64,000 nucleotides of DNA from Selaginella moellendorffii. Taxonomy: Eukaryota; Streptophyta; Lycopodiopsida; Selaginellales; Selaginellaceae. Numbering within the stretch: position 1 is the stretch's first letter; every line of letters begins with the position of its first letter. Where the stretch lies: the NCBI RefSeq assembly GCF_000143415.4, contig NW_003314274.1, positions 2,791,859-2,855,858 of the forward strand, read 5' to 3'. This document shows positions 44,544 through 56,069 of this stretch, in pieces. The notes beneath the pieces were generated by a model. The model was given only the letters and a program-made list of their open reading frames with translations. It did not search any database and had not been told where the DNA came from. The position numbers and the translations under genes are program-made.

Positions 44544-44816
44544 ATGAAAAAATTGTTATTAGTATTTGAAAAGAAAAACCAGTTTGACATAAAAGGATCA
44601 AAATCATCAGGTTCCAACTGTCATGCATGCAAAGTGTTCCATCAAAAGAGCAACAGGCTGCTGAGGACTACCTTGTCCAACTCTTTGAAGCCATCAATTT
44701 ATGTGCCCTTCATGGCAAAAAGAGTCACAATAAGTAAGTATTCAAATAACACACACAAAAAGATTATAGAATTTATCAACCAGCTTGAAAATTATACATT
44801 TAGCCTGTCAGCTTAA
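44544..44816 (+). CDS. small unknown ORF (90 aa), Lys-rich
   Basis: Follows the preceding unknown gene by 34 bp on the same strand. It includes one CXXC (NCHACK), otherwise basic and helical. It could be a further exon of that gene. No family recognised. Confidence 0.25.
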   Translation: MKKLLLVFEKKNQFDIKGSKSSGSNCHACKVFHQKSNRLLRTTLSNSLKPSIYVPFMAKRVTISKYSNNTHKKIIEFINQLENYTFSLSA

Positions 44817-46042
44817 AGGAACCTTGGAGCATTTCATTTGATACTACATTTCTTTTTCTTGCAAGTTCACGTAGAGTTTACCATGCAGCTTATACTTATT
44901 GATTAGAATCCTCAAATTTTCTTAGAAAATTGCTGCTACTTTCAGGCATAAATCAATGTTAATTTCAGGCATCCTCAACCACATATTTTTGGAAAATTAA
45001 ATGTTCAAAATAAAACCACTGGAGCGTGAAAAAAATATGATCTCTGTTAGATCACTGGTATAAGTATAACTACCCATTCTCTTGCTGTCAATGTACTTGT
45101 GACCGGAAATTTAAAAAAAATTAGGTGTTAACCCATGCTACTGATTCTTGGGTATGGGGTCATGATGAATGAGAGAGATACAATGAACAGAGGTATTGAT
45201 CATGGCGTCTAATCCCAGAACATTGATGGACATTGAATGTACATCAGTGTGATAGTTGATATAGTATAGTATGTGAGAGTATATGGTATAGTGTGATGGA
45301 ATGTATGATTATTTCATTTTATTAAGTTGGACCTTGTGTTTATTATACAAAGCTCAACATGGATGTGTATGAAGACAAAAAGGAATGTTTGGCTTTTCAT
45401 TGCACTCTTTTCTGTTCTTCTTGAAACACAATCTTGTTCAGAGTTGTGAGTTGTGGTTATCAAGGTGGCTAAAAAATAGTCCACTGGCTATGTTACTGCT
45501 GCATGCACAAATTCATTGCAACACAGCTAGTGGAGTATTTTTTATGTGTTCAAGCTCGGGTCTGGGTATTCCTCATGTAGCTTGAGCTTTCTCACGTGTA
45601 GATCCATTTATGATACTAGATTTTGACACAACACATTATAAGAAAGACCAGATACTAAACAACAGCATGGCTGTCCATTTGTCCAGTGTCAAAAAGGTAT
45701 GTTTTCATGAAGATCTCATACATGAAATTACATGATAGATATGGAATCATGGTAAATATTTGCAGTATGCTTTTTCAGTATAATGAACCACAAAATTATC
45801 TTAGGGAAGCTTGCTACATGTCCCATCAATGTCTTCAACCAGTTACCAATGGAATGGATAGATTTTCAAAAAGAGTCTATCGGTAAAAATCCTAACTGAT
45901 AAGTGTAGGGTTTCAAGACAAAAGAAAAACCATCCCTCGATGGTGTCTTCCTAAAATCTATTTTCTATTCACTACTGCCATACAGCTCTATGCTCAAACT
46001 ACTCTATTGCTATTTCACACTTAATCCACTTTCAAAAGCAAA
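44817..46042. other. Helitron interior, AT-rich, no gene recognised
   Basis: Probably the promoter and leader region of the Rep/helicase unit; no supported motif. Confidence 0.35.
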
Positions 46043-48766
46043 ATGAACACAAGAAAAAGACGAGCAACAACAGAACTGGTTTTGAGCATTTCTGAAAATG
46101 TGAATAACACAAATGCACCACACGTTAACGTACCAATGAATCACTATATACAGAACAAAATGGGGCTCCTAAACACAAATCATGAAGGAAACTGTGAAGA
46201 AAACTACATAGGGCCAATGGACAAACAATGTGTCCATTGCAGAGCTTTCCATTTTAATGCAGAAACAAAATCACAATGCTGTCATCACGGTCGTGTCCAA
46301 ATAAAAAATAGAAACCATTTCCCTGAATTGATCCAGAGGTTGCTAGAAGGTAATTCAAACCAGGGAAATTTCAAAGAACTAATAAGGAACTATAATAGTG
46401 CTCTAGCATTTGCTTCCATGGGAGCAAACATCAAAGAATTTTCGGGTGGCGGACCATACTACTTTAAGATACACGGTCAAGTGTATCACCGAATGGGCAG
46501 CTTCAGACCACGAGATGATCAAGAAGCAATGTATTCACAACTCTATATTCTAGATACGGCACAAACAACAGAAACAAGAATGAGAAATATGCATAACAAA
46601 AATGCGACCGGGAACTAATGTACAGATTAGATGTTCTCTTACGAAAAATCAATCCCTATGCAAAAGCATTCAAGATGTTGCACAAACTTGAGAATGAGAT
46701 GTCTCTTTCATCACAAGAGATTGTTATGTACATCAAGGGAGAGAGCACAACAGATCCTCAAAGATACAATGCACCGTGTTCAAATGAAATTGCTGCCATT
46801 TTTACAAATCCAAGTGCGAACCCACCATTTGACCGTAGTATAGCAGTCTATCCAAAGGAAGAATCAATGCAGGAAATATCAATCATTTCATCATGTTGTG
46901 ACCCTATGATCTACCCAATTCTTTTTCCCAGTGGAGAGGACGGATGGTCAAATGATATAAAATACACAGATAACGGCAATACACTTAAACGTTGTAATGT
47001 CACAATGATGGAATTTTATCAGCACAAATTTGCTATACGGGCATAGGTCACAATGGCATAAGAAGCATATATGTCAACCCTGTGTTGACAGCAGGCAAAC
47101 TCACACAACAATACATGGTCGATACATACACCAAGATTGAAGGTGGCTGACTAACATGGATAAGAAACTACCAACGTGAGCTACGTGCTGAAGCATACGG
47201 TGGCCTCTCAGATTTCGTGAAAAACAGAGCCGAACAGGAAGGGGTACGTGCTGGAAAACTAATAACACTTCCATCCTCATTCACTGGAGGTCCACGACAG
47301 ATGAATCAGAACTACCAGGATGCCATGAGCCTTGTAAGGAAGTATGGAAAACCTGATTTGTTCATAACATTCACCTGCAATCCTAAATGGAAAGAGATAA
47401 CTGAAAACCTTCTACCTGGACAAACAACTGCAGACAGACCTGACTTGGTTGCACGTGTGTTCCACATCAAGAAACAAGAACTCATAGATGACATTTACAA
47501 ACGAGAAATATTTGGCCAGGTCAATGCTTATGTCTATGTGATTGAATTCCAAAAAAGAGGACTGCCACACTGTCATATTTTGGTGATCCTTGGTAAAGAT
47601 AATAAAATCAGAACTATCAATGACATAGATAATTAGTTACTGCCGAAATACCAGATGCCAGACTAGACCCAGAATTATATGAATTGGTTAAAAAGCACAT
47701 GATACATGGCCCTTGTGGGCCTGAATTTCCAAACAGCCCATGCACGAAGGATGGTGAATGTAAGTCACACTATCCAAGAGATTACTGTGAAGAAACACAG
47801 AATGTCGGTGGTCAGTTTCCAGAGTATAGAAGGTGCCAAGAAGGACATGCAGTCCTAATAAAGAACAAACCCATTGACAACAGGTTTGTTGTGCCATACA
47901 ACAAGTACCTCTTACGTAAATACAGAGCACACATAAATGTCGAGGTGTGTTCCACTGTAAAAAGTGTCAAGTATATATTCAAATACATATACAAGGGACA
48001 TGATTGTGCGGAGGTACGCCTTCGAAGGGATGAGAACTCAACACCAGAACAAGTACTAGACTGGGACGAAATAGAGGCTTTCAGAAACTGCCGCTATGTC
48101 TCCGCATCAGAAGGAATATGGAGGATCTATGGATATGACTTACACAGGAGATCACATTCTATTGAGAGACTGGACATCCACCTGGAAAACCTTCAAAATA
48201 TTTATTTCAATGATGGTGAGGAAGAGGTTGCATTACAAAGAGGCCGTAAAACCAAACTGACAGAATGGTTTTAGCTAAACAAGATTGATGAATTTGCAAG
48301 GACACTCTTGTACCACGAGATTCCTGAGTGGTATACATGGAATTCAAGAAACAGAATGTGGACACCACGCCAACGTGCATTCAAGGTGGTCGGTAGAATG
48401 TACACTGTATCACCGCATGACTCTGAATGTTTCTACCTACGTATGATCCTGCTCTACAAAAAAGGTGCTACAAGTTTTAGTGATTTAAAGGTATTAAATG
48501 GTGTTGCATATGACACATACCGTTCTACTGCACAAGAAATGGGACTTCTACAGGATGATTGTGAGTGGGAGAAATGTTTAGAAGAGTCGTTGACATTTCA
48601 GATGCCTGCAAAAGTAAGGTATCGATTCAGTGTCATGTGTTTATTTTGCGAGCTCATTGATCCCAAAAAACTATGGGATAAATTCAAGGAAGGGATATGT
48701 GAAGACTTGGTCCGAAATCACAACTATGAAGCAGCAACTCCAGGAACATGGCAAGAAACTGTCTGA
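46043..48766 (+). pseudogene. Helitron Rep (HUH endonuclease) region, broken
   Basis: N-terminal zinc-like region (CVHCRAFHF..CCHHGRV) at 46235-46300 and the Helitron-type N-domain lead to the Rep core: FITFTCNPKWKEI, the HUH motif GLPHCHILVI (about 47560-47590) and the tyrosine motif KYIFKYIYKG with two Tyr four residues apart (about 47969-47998). Together these nick and rejoin DNA in rolling-circle transposition. Breaks: frame change at 46616, stop and shift near 47043, TGA at about 47149, shift near 47637, TAG at 48272 and a shift near 48740 into the helicase frame. So the Rep is inactive as it stands, although catalytic residues are all present. Confidence 0.88.
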
Positions 48767-50258
48767 CTACAAGTTACCAGATCCAGAGTTTATAGGAGAT
48801 AACAAAACAACAACTGAAACAAGCTGTGTGCCATGCACTCCTTACGAAGCTGAATTACTAAAAACCAGATTGAACATGGAACAGCTTCACATATTTAACA
48901 ACGTCTTGAATGCAATACAAAACAAAAAAGAATCAAGCAGATTATTCTTTGTTGATGGTGTAGGAGGCACAGGGAAATCATACCTTTTTAATACGCTGAT
49001 AAAATATGTCACTGCTTATGGCATGAAAGTCTTAGCAGTCACGTGGACAGGAATAGTGAGTACTCTTCTTGTAGGAGGCCGAACGGCTCATTCAACATTT
49101 AAGCTTCCAGTACCAATCACAGAAACATGCACCTCGGACCTGCAAGAGAATTCAGCCCCTGCCGAGGTCATAAGAAGAGCTGACGTGCTCATATGGGACG
49201 AAATAAGCATGGTACCCATTCACGCTTTTAAAGCTGTTGAGAGGGTCTTGCGTGATATAAAAAACTGTGATACAGAATTTGGTGGCATCACATTAGTAAC
49301 AGGAGGAGATTTCAGACAGACATTACCTGTTCTAAAAAGAGCCCGTTGCACACAAATTATCCAAAACAGCGTGAAATCCTCACCAATATGGTGGAAACTT
49401 GTAAAGTTCTCATTACATACAAACATGAGGGTGAACTCTGAAGAAAAGGAATGGTCTAGATGGCTTGTGAAGCTTGGAAATGGTAACCTACCTAGCCTCC
49501 AAGGATTCAACCAGGAAGTTATAAAATTACCTCTAACATCAACATCCAGAGAACAAATGATAGATAAGGTGTTTGGAAAGCATATACAACCAAATGACCC
49601 AAACCTATCACAGAATGCTATTCTCATGACTTTAAATGATCTCTCTCTACAAATGAACGACCAAGTTCTTTTGAGAATGACCGGCAGAACAATAACATAC
49701 AGAAGCATTGACATTGTAGAAGCAGATTCGGAAGAAGAGATGTTGGACTATCCTGTAGAATTTTTAAACTCAGTAACACCATCTGGAATGCCTCCACACA
49801 AGCTACAGATAAAAATCGGATGTATTGTAATGTTGTTATGCAACATTGACACTAAAAAAGGCCTCTGTAATGGCACTAAACTAATTATAACCAAGGCACT
49901 ACCAAATGTTATAGAAGCTGAGATTCTACATAATGGTATGCAAGGAAAAAAAGTCCTCCTACCAAGAATCTCTTTAAAACGAACTGAAGGAGACATGCCA
50001 TTTATCCTCAAACGACGACAATTCCCAATAAGGCTTGCGTTCTCCATAACAATTTGCAAATCTCAGGGACAAACATTACAGAATGTGGGTATCTACTTGC
50101 CAAGACCAGTTTTAGACCATGGTCAACTTTATGTTGCACTTTCAAGGGGAACATCAAAGAAACAAATTACAATGTCTATTGAACAATGTGAAGGACAAGG
50201 TGTGCTCCAGAACCATAATGTCTATACGAAAAACATTGTGTACAAAAAAATTCTCTAG
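48630..50258 (+). CDS. Helitron PIF1-type helicase domain, open
   Basis: A single open frame. The homologous part begins near 48740 (EHGKKLSDYKLPDPEF); residues before that are out-of-frame Rep sequence. Helicase motifs in order: Walker A GVGGTGKS (residues 110-117), VTWTGIVSTLLVGGRTAHS, Walker B VLIWDEISM, TGGDFRQTLPV, then MPPHKLQIKIGCIVMLLCNI, ITICKSQGQTLQNVGIYL and LYVALSRGTS. This superfamily 1B 5'-3' helicase normally forms the C-terminal half of the Rep-Hel protein and unwinds the donor strand. The domain looks intact. The stop lies 20 bp before the terminal hairpin, so the 3' UTR and transposon end coincide. Confidence 0.9.
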   Translation: MSCVYFASSLIPKNYGINSRKGYVKTWSEITTMKQQLQEHGKKLSDYKLPDPEFIGDNKTTTETSCVPCTPYEAELLKTRLNMEQLHIFNNVLNAIQNKKESSRLFFVDGVGGTGKSYLFNTLIKYVTAYGMKVLAVTWTGIVSTLLVGGRTAHSTFKLPVPITETCTSDLQENSAPAEVIRRADVLIWDEISMVPIHAFKAVERVLRDIKNCDTEFGGITLVTGGDFRQTLPVLKRARCTQIIQNSVKSSPIWWKLVKFSLHTNMRVNSEEKEWSRWLVKLGNGNLPSLQGFNQEVIKLPLTSTSREQMIDKVFGKHIQPNDPNLSQNAILMTLNDLSLQMNDQVLLRMTGRTITYRSIDIVEADSEEEMLDYPVEFLNSVTPSGMPPHKLQIKIGCIVMLLCNIDTKKGLCNGTKLIITKALPNVIEAEILHNGMQGKKVLLPRISLKRTEGDMPFILKRRQFPIRLAFSITICKSQGQTLQNVGIYLPRPVLDHGQLYVALSRGTSKKQITMSIEQCEGQGVLQNHNVYTKNIVYKKIL

Positions 50259-50277
50259 GATTCATGTCACCAATCTA

Positions 50278-50304
50278 TCCCAGCGGAGTTGGATTCCCTG
50301 CTAG
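50278..50304 (+). other. Helitron 3' terminal hairpin and CTAG
   Basis: TCCCAGC-GGA-GTTGGA stem (one G-T pair), TTCCCTG, CTAG. It signals termination of rolling-circle copying. Confidence 0.75.
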
Positions 50305-50398
50305 TATATTTAAACGAGAGAGCTGGTATCATCCTTCCATATTTAAAAGAGTAAGGGCGACATATTCAATCGAGATTCTTTTCGAGCTTAATGGTGGA

Positions 50399-50604
50399 GA
50401 TGAAGACACGTGGGAAAAACAGTTGAGAGTGGAACGCTTCACACGTTTTAGGTTTTGTGTATTTTTGTGGAAGCAGAGCAACAGATTGAGGCTCACACTT
50501 GGATGAAGACACGTGGGAAAAACAGTTGAGAGTGGAACGCTTCACAAGTTTTAGGTTTTGTGTATTTTTTTGGAAGCGGAGCAACAGATTGAGGCTCACA
50601 CTTG
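50399..50604 (+). repeat. 103-bp tandem duplication near the Helitron 5' end
   Basis: Copies 50399-50501 and 50502-50604 start GATGAAGACACGTGGG and differ at a few bases. A single copy is seen at the corresponding place in the 39766 element (39833 on). Confidence 0.85.
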
Positions 50605-51018
50605 GATGAGCAGGAGATGAATTTTGGACGAGTGATCAAATTTCTGCAGTAGTGTGGTGGTGAAGCATTCCTGAACATCAATTTCGAGAATTTCGATATG
50701 CACTGCACAGTACAGTAATATGGAGCATGGAGCATATTTCTGAACGTAGTCTGAAACTCTCAACCTCAATCTTCTTATGAAAGGTACTAAAACTGTCTGT
50801 CACATTGCAGGAAACAAGCTTGCATACTTTCAGAAGGTTTGTTCAGGACTCTCCAAGAATGAACGTTGTCTCTTGGTACTTCTCAATTTGCTCCACCAGA
50901 GACTTATCAACATCATCGCTCTCTACAAGAACAAATTCTGCTTTCACCTGTAAGTCAAGTGTTTCCTTTGAGTTTTCAGCAAGCCAATCGGACTTTGTAA
51001 CGTCTGTAGACATTTTGC

Positions 51019-51278
51019 AGCTCCTGAGAGAAGTTCGCTGTCTGGCCTCCTTGGTTGCCATATATGCAAGTGTTTCCTTCAAAACTTGCGAGACAGGTAC
51101 TCTCCCAACCTACGCAATTTGTAAGATGCAAGTGATGTTTCTAATTTTGAAGCTCCTGAGAGAAGTTCGCTGTCTGGCCTCCTTGGTTGCCATATATGCA
51201 AGTGTTTCCTTCAAAACTTGTGAGACAGGTACTCTCCCAACCTACGCAATTTGTAAGATGCAAGTGATGTTTCTAAAG
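51019..51278. repeat. 132-bp tandem duplication of an exon-like segment
   Basis: Copies start AGCTCCTGAGAGAAGTTCGC at 51019 and 51151 and are almost identical. On the minus strand each encodes LKETLAYMATKEARQRTSLR, followed in one copy by a longer frame (to 50843) that reads VESDDVDKSLVEQIEKYQET. The parent gene is not recognised. Confidence 0.8.
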
Positions 51279-52838
51279 AGTGACTTACCAGAATTTTGCA
51301 ATTGTTCGGACAACAGATCATACATGGAACAGTAGAAGCTCCCTGTTCCTCTCTACTGCATTTTCTAGCGCCTACTTGAGCACTACCCCAAAACGAGCAT
51401 CAGGGACCAATGCAAAACCCGTTTTGTGTAAACCACTTCCATTCCTTCTATTCCTGCAATTTACATAGCTGCTCCTTAACCTTTTCTTTGCATCCCCAGG
51501 AAATTTGGAACTCTAGAGAAAATGATAGTCTAGAGCACATCGATGATTTAAGATATGCTTCAAGATGATTCCGTGTCTTGACTTTCTACTGCTTATTTTA
51601 AAGACAAAGTAACTGGGCAACAGCCAATCAACAGACTTTCATAGTCTCCAGACAATCTCTGCAAAGGTGGGCTGTTGATCCGCTTTCTTATCGCAAGCAG
51701 CTTTGATGAGCTTTGATGAGCTCACGCATACACTCAGTGCTTCTTTATGTGCGAGTTATGTGTCTCTATGGTTTCTGTTCATAATTTCATCACGCATATT
51801 TTACTGCAGGAGTATGGCACCTTTGAGTCCCTTCCATGAAATAAGCTCCCTGGATCTTGGCAAGCATGTCAATTGTCACATTGAAAGGCAAGCTATGTAA
51901 GTGACTATCTAAATTGTTTCGGAAGATAAGTTCAAAAACTTCAATGGATCATGATCCGGTAAATCCAATTGCCAATTCTATATCTCCAAAGCTAAACTTG
52001 TCTGAAATTGTATATCTTTGAATCGGCTGTCCTATTCCAGCTTGAGTTACAGCTTTTGATTTATTCTCTGACCAGAAAATCCTTAAAAGCACCGCACCAG
52101 TGCCAGAATTATGAATATGAAAGCAATGAGTGCTCCAATTCGAGTGTCCTCCTGCACTCACACAGCAACAGATCTAATGTTCATCACATATCTTGGTTGG
52201 TTTGTGCGCTCAATGACACTGACTGACAGACCATTTCAGTATTTCCTTTAGCAGATCCCAAACTGCAATAGAAGCATTGCTACTGTAAGAACAAAAATAT
52301 TATTTTCTCTTGTGTTTTAAAGTTACTGCTGAGGTCATGGGAGCAGCAGCGCCTGCAATTTTCAGACTCAAAGTAGGAGCAAGTAACTGATTTTCCATTC
52401 TCGCCCTGTTTCTTCTTGTTTGTACTGTTTTCTAGAAGATTATTTTGTCAAGTATGCCTTGTAAACCTGATTGGAAGCTTTTCTCAAGATGAAAAAGAAA
52501 ACACTCTCTGGCACTGTCCAGCTTCCAGTGGAACTGTGGAAATGGATCAAGTTTTTCTACTTCCTCATCTTATTGTGTCCCACTTATTGAATTGTGAGTG
52601 ATTAGCAAGCTCTTTAAATTTATGATAACGAATTAAAATATCCAAAATTTTAGGAGACCACTACTTCACTTTGGTTCTTTGGAATGATCCTGGTGAAAAA
52701 CTTTGAGGCTTGCAAAAGTGAACACTCAGAAGCAATCACATGTGGAAGCAGTGTTTTAAAACTGATTACATGGTCCTTGCATGTTTATGGTCTAGAAGTC
52801 TACCCCTTGTCCCACTTGTCCATTTTGATTCTTTGGAG
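51279..52838. other. Helitron interior, unidentified cargo
   Basis: A minus-strand open frame at 51949-52161 (FHIHNSGTGAVLLRIFWSEN) looks protein-like but no family is recognised. Other frames are short. Confidence 0.3.
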
Positions 52839-53155
52839 GATGAGAGCATGCAGGAGCTGGAAGACTACGCTGTTCAAAAGGCCGAGGAGACCACGGCTGC
52901 CAATTACAAAGTTCTCAATCTTGCTGAAGAGATCACTTCCGTCATGCTTCATGAGCAGGGTTCATCAGATCTTGCACACTCACGATACTGTTGTAGACAT
53001 TGATCACGAACTTAGCTGAGTCAATGACACTTTCTATCTGATTTCTCTTACCCATCACTTTTGAAAGTTTCATTGGATTCCATGGTGAGAAACTGCTCGG
53101 TAGTCTTGGAGGCCTTTTTTTGAGGACCAGACTCATAACATAGCAGGACCAATAC
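52839..53155 (+). pseudogene. SNAP33-type Qbc-SNARE fragment
   Basis: ESMQELEDYAVQKAEETTAA followed by NYKVLNLAEEITSVMLHEQG forms the start of the Qb SNARE helix. After a frame change, HDTVVDIDHELS (about 52990-53018), and after a 60-bp intron-like gap GEKLLGSLGGLF (53083-53120) continue it. SNAP25/33 proteins pair with syntaxin and VAMP for vesicle fusion at the plasma membrane. The Qc helix is missing. Same strand as the Helitron. Confidence 0.75.
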
Positions 53156-53159
53156 TTTC

Positions 53160-54206
53160 TCTAGGTGATTCATTCAAGAGAAAAGCCTATCATATTGCGC
53201 AAAGATCCACTTTGGGATTGAACTGGAGTAACTCCAGAGGTGTGACTCATCACACAGCAGCCCTTGCTGACTCATTGTTCATTTCTGGGTCACATCATCT
53301 ACAAAGCCTCATCTTTTGTCACCCTATTTTTGGCGGCTATAACTTGGATATGTCCTCACTGCTCCTCTCAAGGGATGACATAACAGCATTTTTCTGGACC
53401 CAACCTATAGCATTGCTGGTTCCAGCAGAGACCTCTCTAGGAGTAGATAGTGTCTCCTAGATTTCCAATCCTTCTCCTGATGAGTAGCAGGCTTCCAGAT
53501 TGAATGAGCAGTAAAACTTCTTAAAACTTTCTACCATTACTCAACCCTGAGATACTCTTTGACCCTGGGAGCTGCCATGACCACATACTTCTTCCCCAAA
53601 GAAAGCAATGTTGTGAAAGTAGGGCTTTGCAAGGGAACTCTACTCTGGAAGCATTGAGAGGATAAAAACCAGCACCTCATGGCTACCTCTGCATGGTATC
53701 ATTAGATACCATGAATCTAAGCAGTAAGAAAGCTAGGAATGCAGCTAGGAGCATGAATGTTGGGCTAAAGAACCTGTTTCAAATGGCAAGAGCATGAATG
53801 GATATGTCAAGATTTGTGCTTGAGGTCGAGCACTTGCCATGTGGTCATGTCCTCGGTGGGGCAGGACATGGCTACGCTGTTGTCATTCATGCTTTTCTCT
53901 AACTGTTAAAAATATTTTCTACACTAAGAAGCCTTTCTGTTGGCAATATGGCACAGACCGATTGTGCTCCATAGAAGGTACAAGTCCTCCAAGGCTTCAA
54001 GGCTGCAATGCCTGCTTGGCTTCAATCAAAACTTGTCTGGGTAAGCTATGACAATCTAAATACGTTAAACCTATTAACCACTTAAGTAACACAAGTTCAG
54101 GAAATATTATTAGAACCTCAAAAATGAACAAATATTAATTTACAGAATCATTAAAGTATATCTTTATATCAGAAAACTAATTTACATTTACAGACTTTTA
54201 TATCTA
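53160..54206. other. no gene recognised
   Basis: A small palindrome ATGGTATC-ATTA-GATACCAT sits at 53694-53713. Short frames only. Confidence 0.35.
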
Positions 54207-54260
54207 CTTCCCATCAGAGCTGGGATCCCTGATTTTATTTCTGCTGGAATCCCTGCTAAT
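54207..54260 (+). mobile_element. older Helitron 3' ends, truncated
   Basis: CCCATCAGAGCTGGGATCCCTG and then CTGGAATCCCTGCTAAT repeat the hairpin-spacer-CTRR pattern about 35 bp apart. They look like tails of older insertions that have lost their left parts. Confidence 0.45.
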
Positions 54261-54944
54261 CTTTTTATCATTTATTTTTAAATAATTACAAATTAAAAGC
54301 AAATTAATTATTTGTAAACTTGATTTCTCTTATAAAAGGCTTTGTGATTATTATTACTCTTATAGATTTTTTAAATGCTCATGATAAATCTTAGAAGCAT
54401 ACAATACACACTAATTTATTCTATGTTGCACTATTAGCTATAACTTTTCTATCCCAGTAAAGTGTTTTCAAAGACTTATTTAGGTCCAGACCAGTGGAGC
54501 TGGATTCCTTGCTAGTAATAATAGCATATGCTGGGGACACTTATTCTGGGCATATGCCAAGATCTAATGGCTGAGATATAATTACAAAAGGTTGTAACTT
54601 TTCAAATCAGAATTTTTTTAATTGTGGCTTTTAGGGCGAATGAGAGTGAGGAGAACCACAGGGTGCTATGCAAAGAGCAGGCAAATCTATGGGCTATGAA
54701 GGTTCTCCCTCTCTCCTGCTTTCCCTGTGTGTGGGATTATGTGCAGAATTCTCTTTCAGTGTACTTCGGAATTATATTTTCTTCTGGTGAGAAATGGTGC
54801 TGCGTACATGGTGCTGAGTGCATGGTGCCCCGTCTTTGATAAGGTTGGTTTACGTGTTCTGCTATGCTGGCTGAAAGTGCATGGCTTGCTTTCTCTTTTA
54901 CAAATCTATCCACAACGTAGCTGTCGGGTCTTGCCTCCATTTCT

Positions 54945-55940
54945 CTGTCACTGTTCCAGTAGCATCCAAGACTGTGTACATGACAGCCATTGAAAACCAC
55001 AAGAGGTACTCACAAAGTCTTACGAAAACTTGTAGATTGATCTGTGTGGTTTCTAGATATTATCCAGGCTCAGGATCTTTGTATAACACACCAGACTCAG
55101 GTGGCAAGTGTGGAGTCCCATATCGAACTTATTTTCGGATGCCTGTCCAAGACATATGGTACTCGATGGCTATCAGCCCCATGCATTTCACAGTCATCTC
55201 TACAGAACATGACTGGAGCTTGACCAGGGAACAAGTATGCATTCTTATTCTTTTCATCTTTACTTCAACGAAACCTTCTTTTACAGTACACTTGGATGAA
55301 ATCCGACCTTGAATCTGTCGACAGATTCAGTACACCATGGATAGTTTTCACAGGGTAACTGTTTTTATCCACATTTTCATTCTCTAAACTCATGTGTGCT
55401 AGTCATCGACCTATGTACTTCACTCAACTGTGGAGAATTATTTCTAAACTTTACCAGGTGTGGATCGGAAATTTGTAGCAGCTGTGGAACCATTGCTCTT
55501 GAGAAACAAGGTAAAACATGAGCTCTTCAAAGGGAAAACTAGAATGAAACTGTCATTTTTCTTCTTTTTTTTTTTTTTTGCACAGGTTGATTTAGCAGTG
55601 TGAGGGCATGGTCACAACTACGAGCGAACTTGTGCTGTGTTTCAGGGCCGCTGCCTGCAGCACCCGATCAAGGATTTAGCGGGCGTCGATTTCTTTGACA
55701 CTACAATTACTCAGCTCCAGTTCACACCGTGGTTGGCATGGCCGAATTCAGCCTGGATGACTTCCCTTGTAATGTAAGCTTCCAGCTTTCTTTCCTATAT
55801 TCAAGCTCTTTATATGGTATTGATATTCTACCTTTTTTTTTTTTTTTTGTCGACAGTTTAGTTCATGGAGCTTGATTTGAAGGTCGGCATTTGGATATGC
55901 AAGAGTGACAGCTGATAAGACAAAGCTACTGTTTGAGGTA
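54945..55940 (+). pseudogene. purple acid phosphatase fragment
   Basis: Pieces: VPVASKTVYMTAIENHKR (the GNHE-type metal motif changed to ENHK), then YYPGSGSLYNTPDSGGKCGV, PYRTYFRMPVQDIWYSMAIS and MHFTVISTEHDWSLTREQ (to 55233), YTWMKSDLESVDRFSTPWIV (55290-55356), VDRKFVAAVEPLLLRNK (to about 55510), GHGHNYERTCAVFQGR (about 55597-55648, retaining the GHxHxYER ligands) and FGYARVTADKTKLLFEVD (to about 55940). Order and introns match plant PAP27-type enzymes, secreted Fe-Zn phosphatases. Stops and shifts break it, so it is a pseudogene. It has the longest coverage of all cargo here. Confidence 0.82.
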
Positions 55941-56069
55941 GATGAATTGCGTTCTTGGTTCTTGCATGTTATTTATTTATTTGTCATTACAACAGACGGA
56001 ATAGTAGCTGACCGGTTTAAAATTGCCAAGCTAGACTGGGGATTTCCAAGCCGTGAACGATTTCAAGCT

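Larger units (their letters stand above)
39766..50304 (+). mobile_element. large autonomous-type Helitron, 10.5 kb, Rep broken
   Basis: The 5' end TCCTTCTATATTTAAAAGAG follows the CTAG of the previous element. The same 5' end starts copies at 50332 and 62317, each homologous over the first ~110 bp. The 3' end is hairpin CCCAGC-GGA-GTTGG (50279-50292), ATTCCCTG, CTAG (50301-50304), then T. Inside are an ARF-GAP/C2 fragment, unrecognised ORFs, a Rep gene with several breaks and an intact PIF1-type helicase frame that stops 20 bp before the hairpin. Pairing these two ends is inferred from orientation and spacing. Confidence 0.75.
50332..54515 (+). mobile_element. non-autonomous Helitron with SNAP33-type fragment, 4.2 kb
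   Basis: The 5' end TCCTTCCATATTTAAAAGAG follows A at 50331. The 3' end is CCAG..CTGG hairpin (54489-54502), ATTCCTTG, CTAG (54512-54515), then T. The first 110 bp match 39766 and 62317. Two older hairpin ends at 54207-54258 show that other Helitron tails lie inside it, so 54515 is the most likely but not the only possible partner. Confidence 0.6.
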
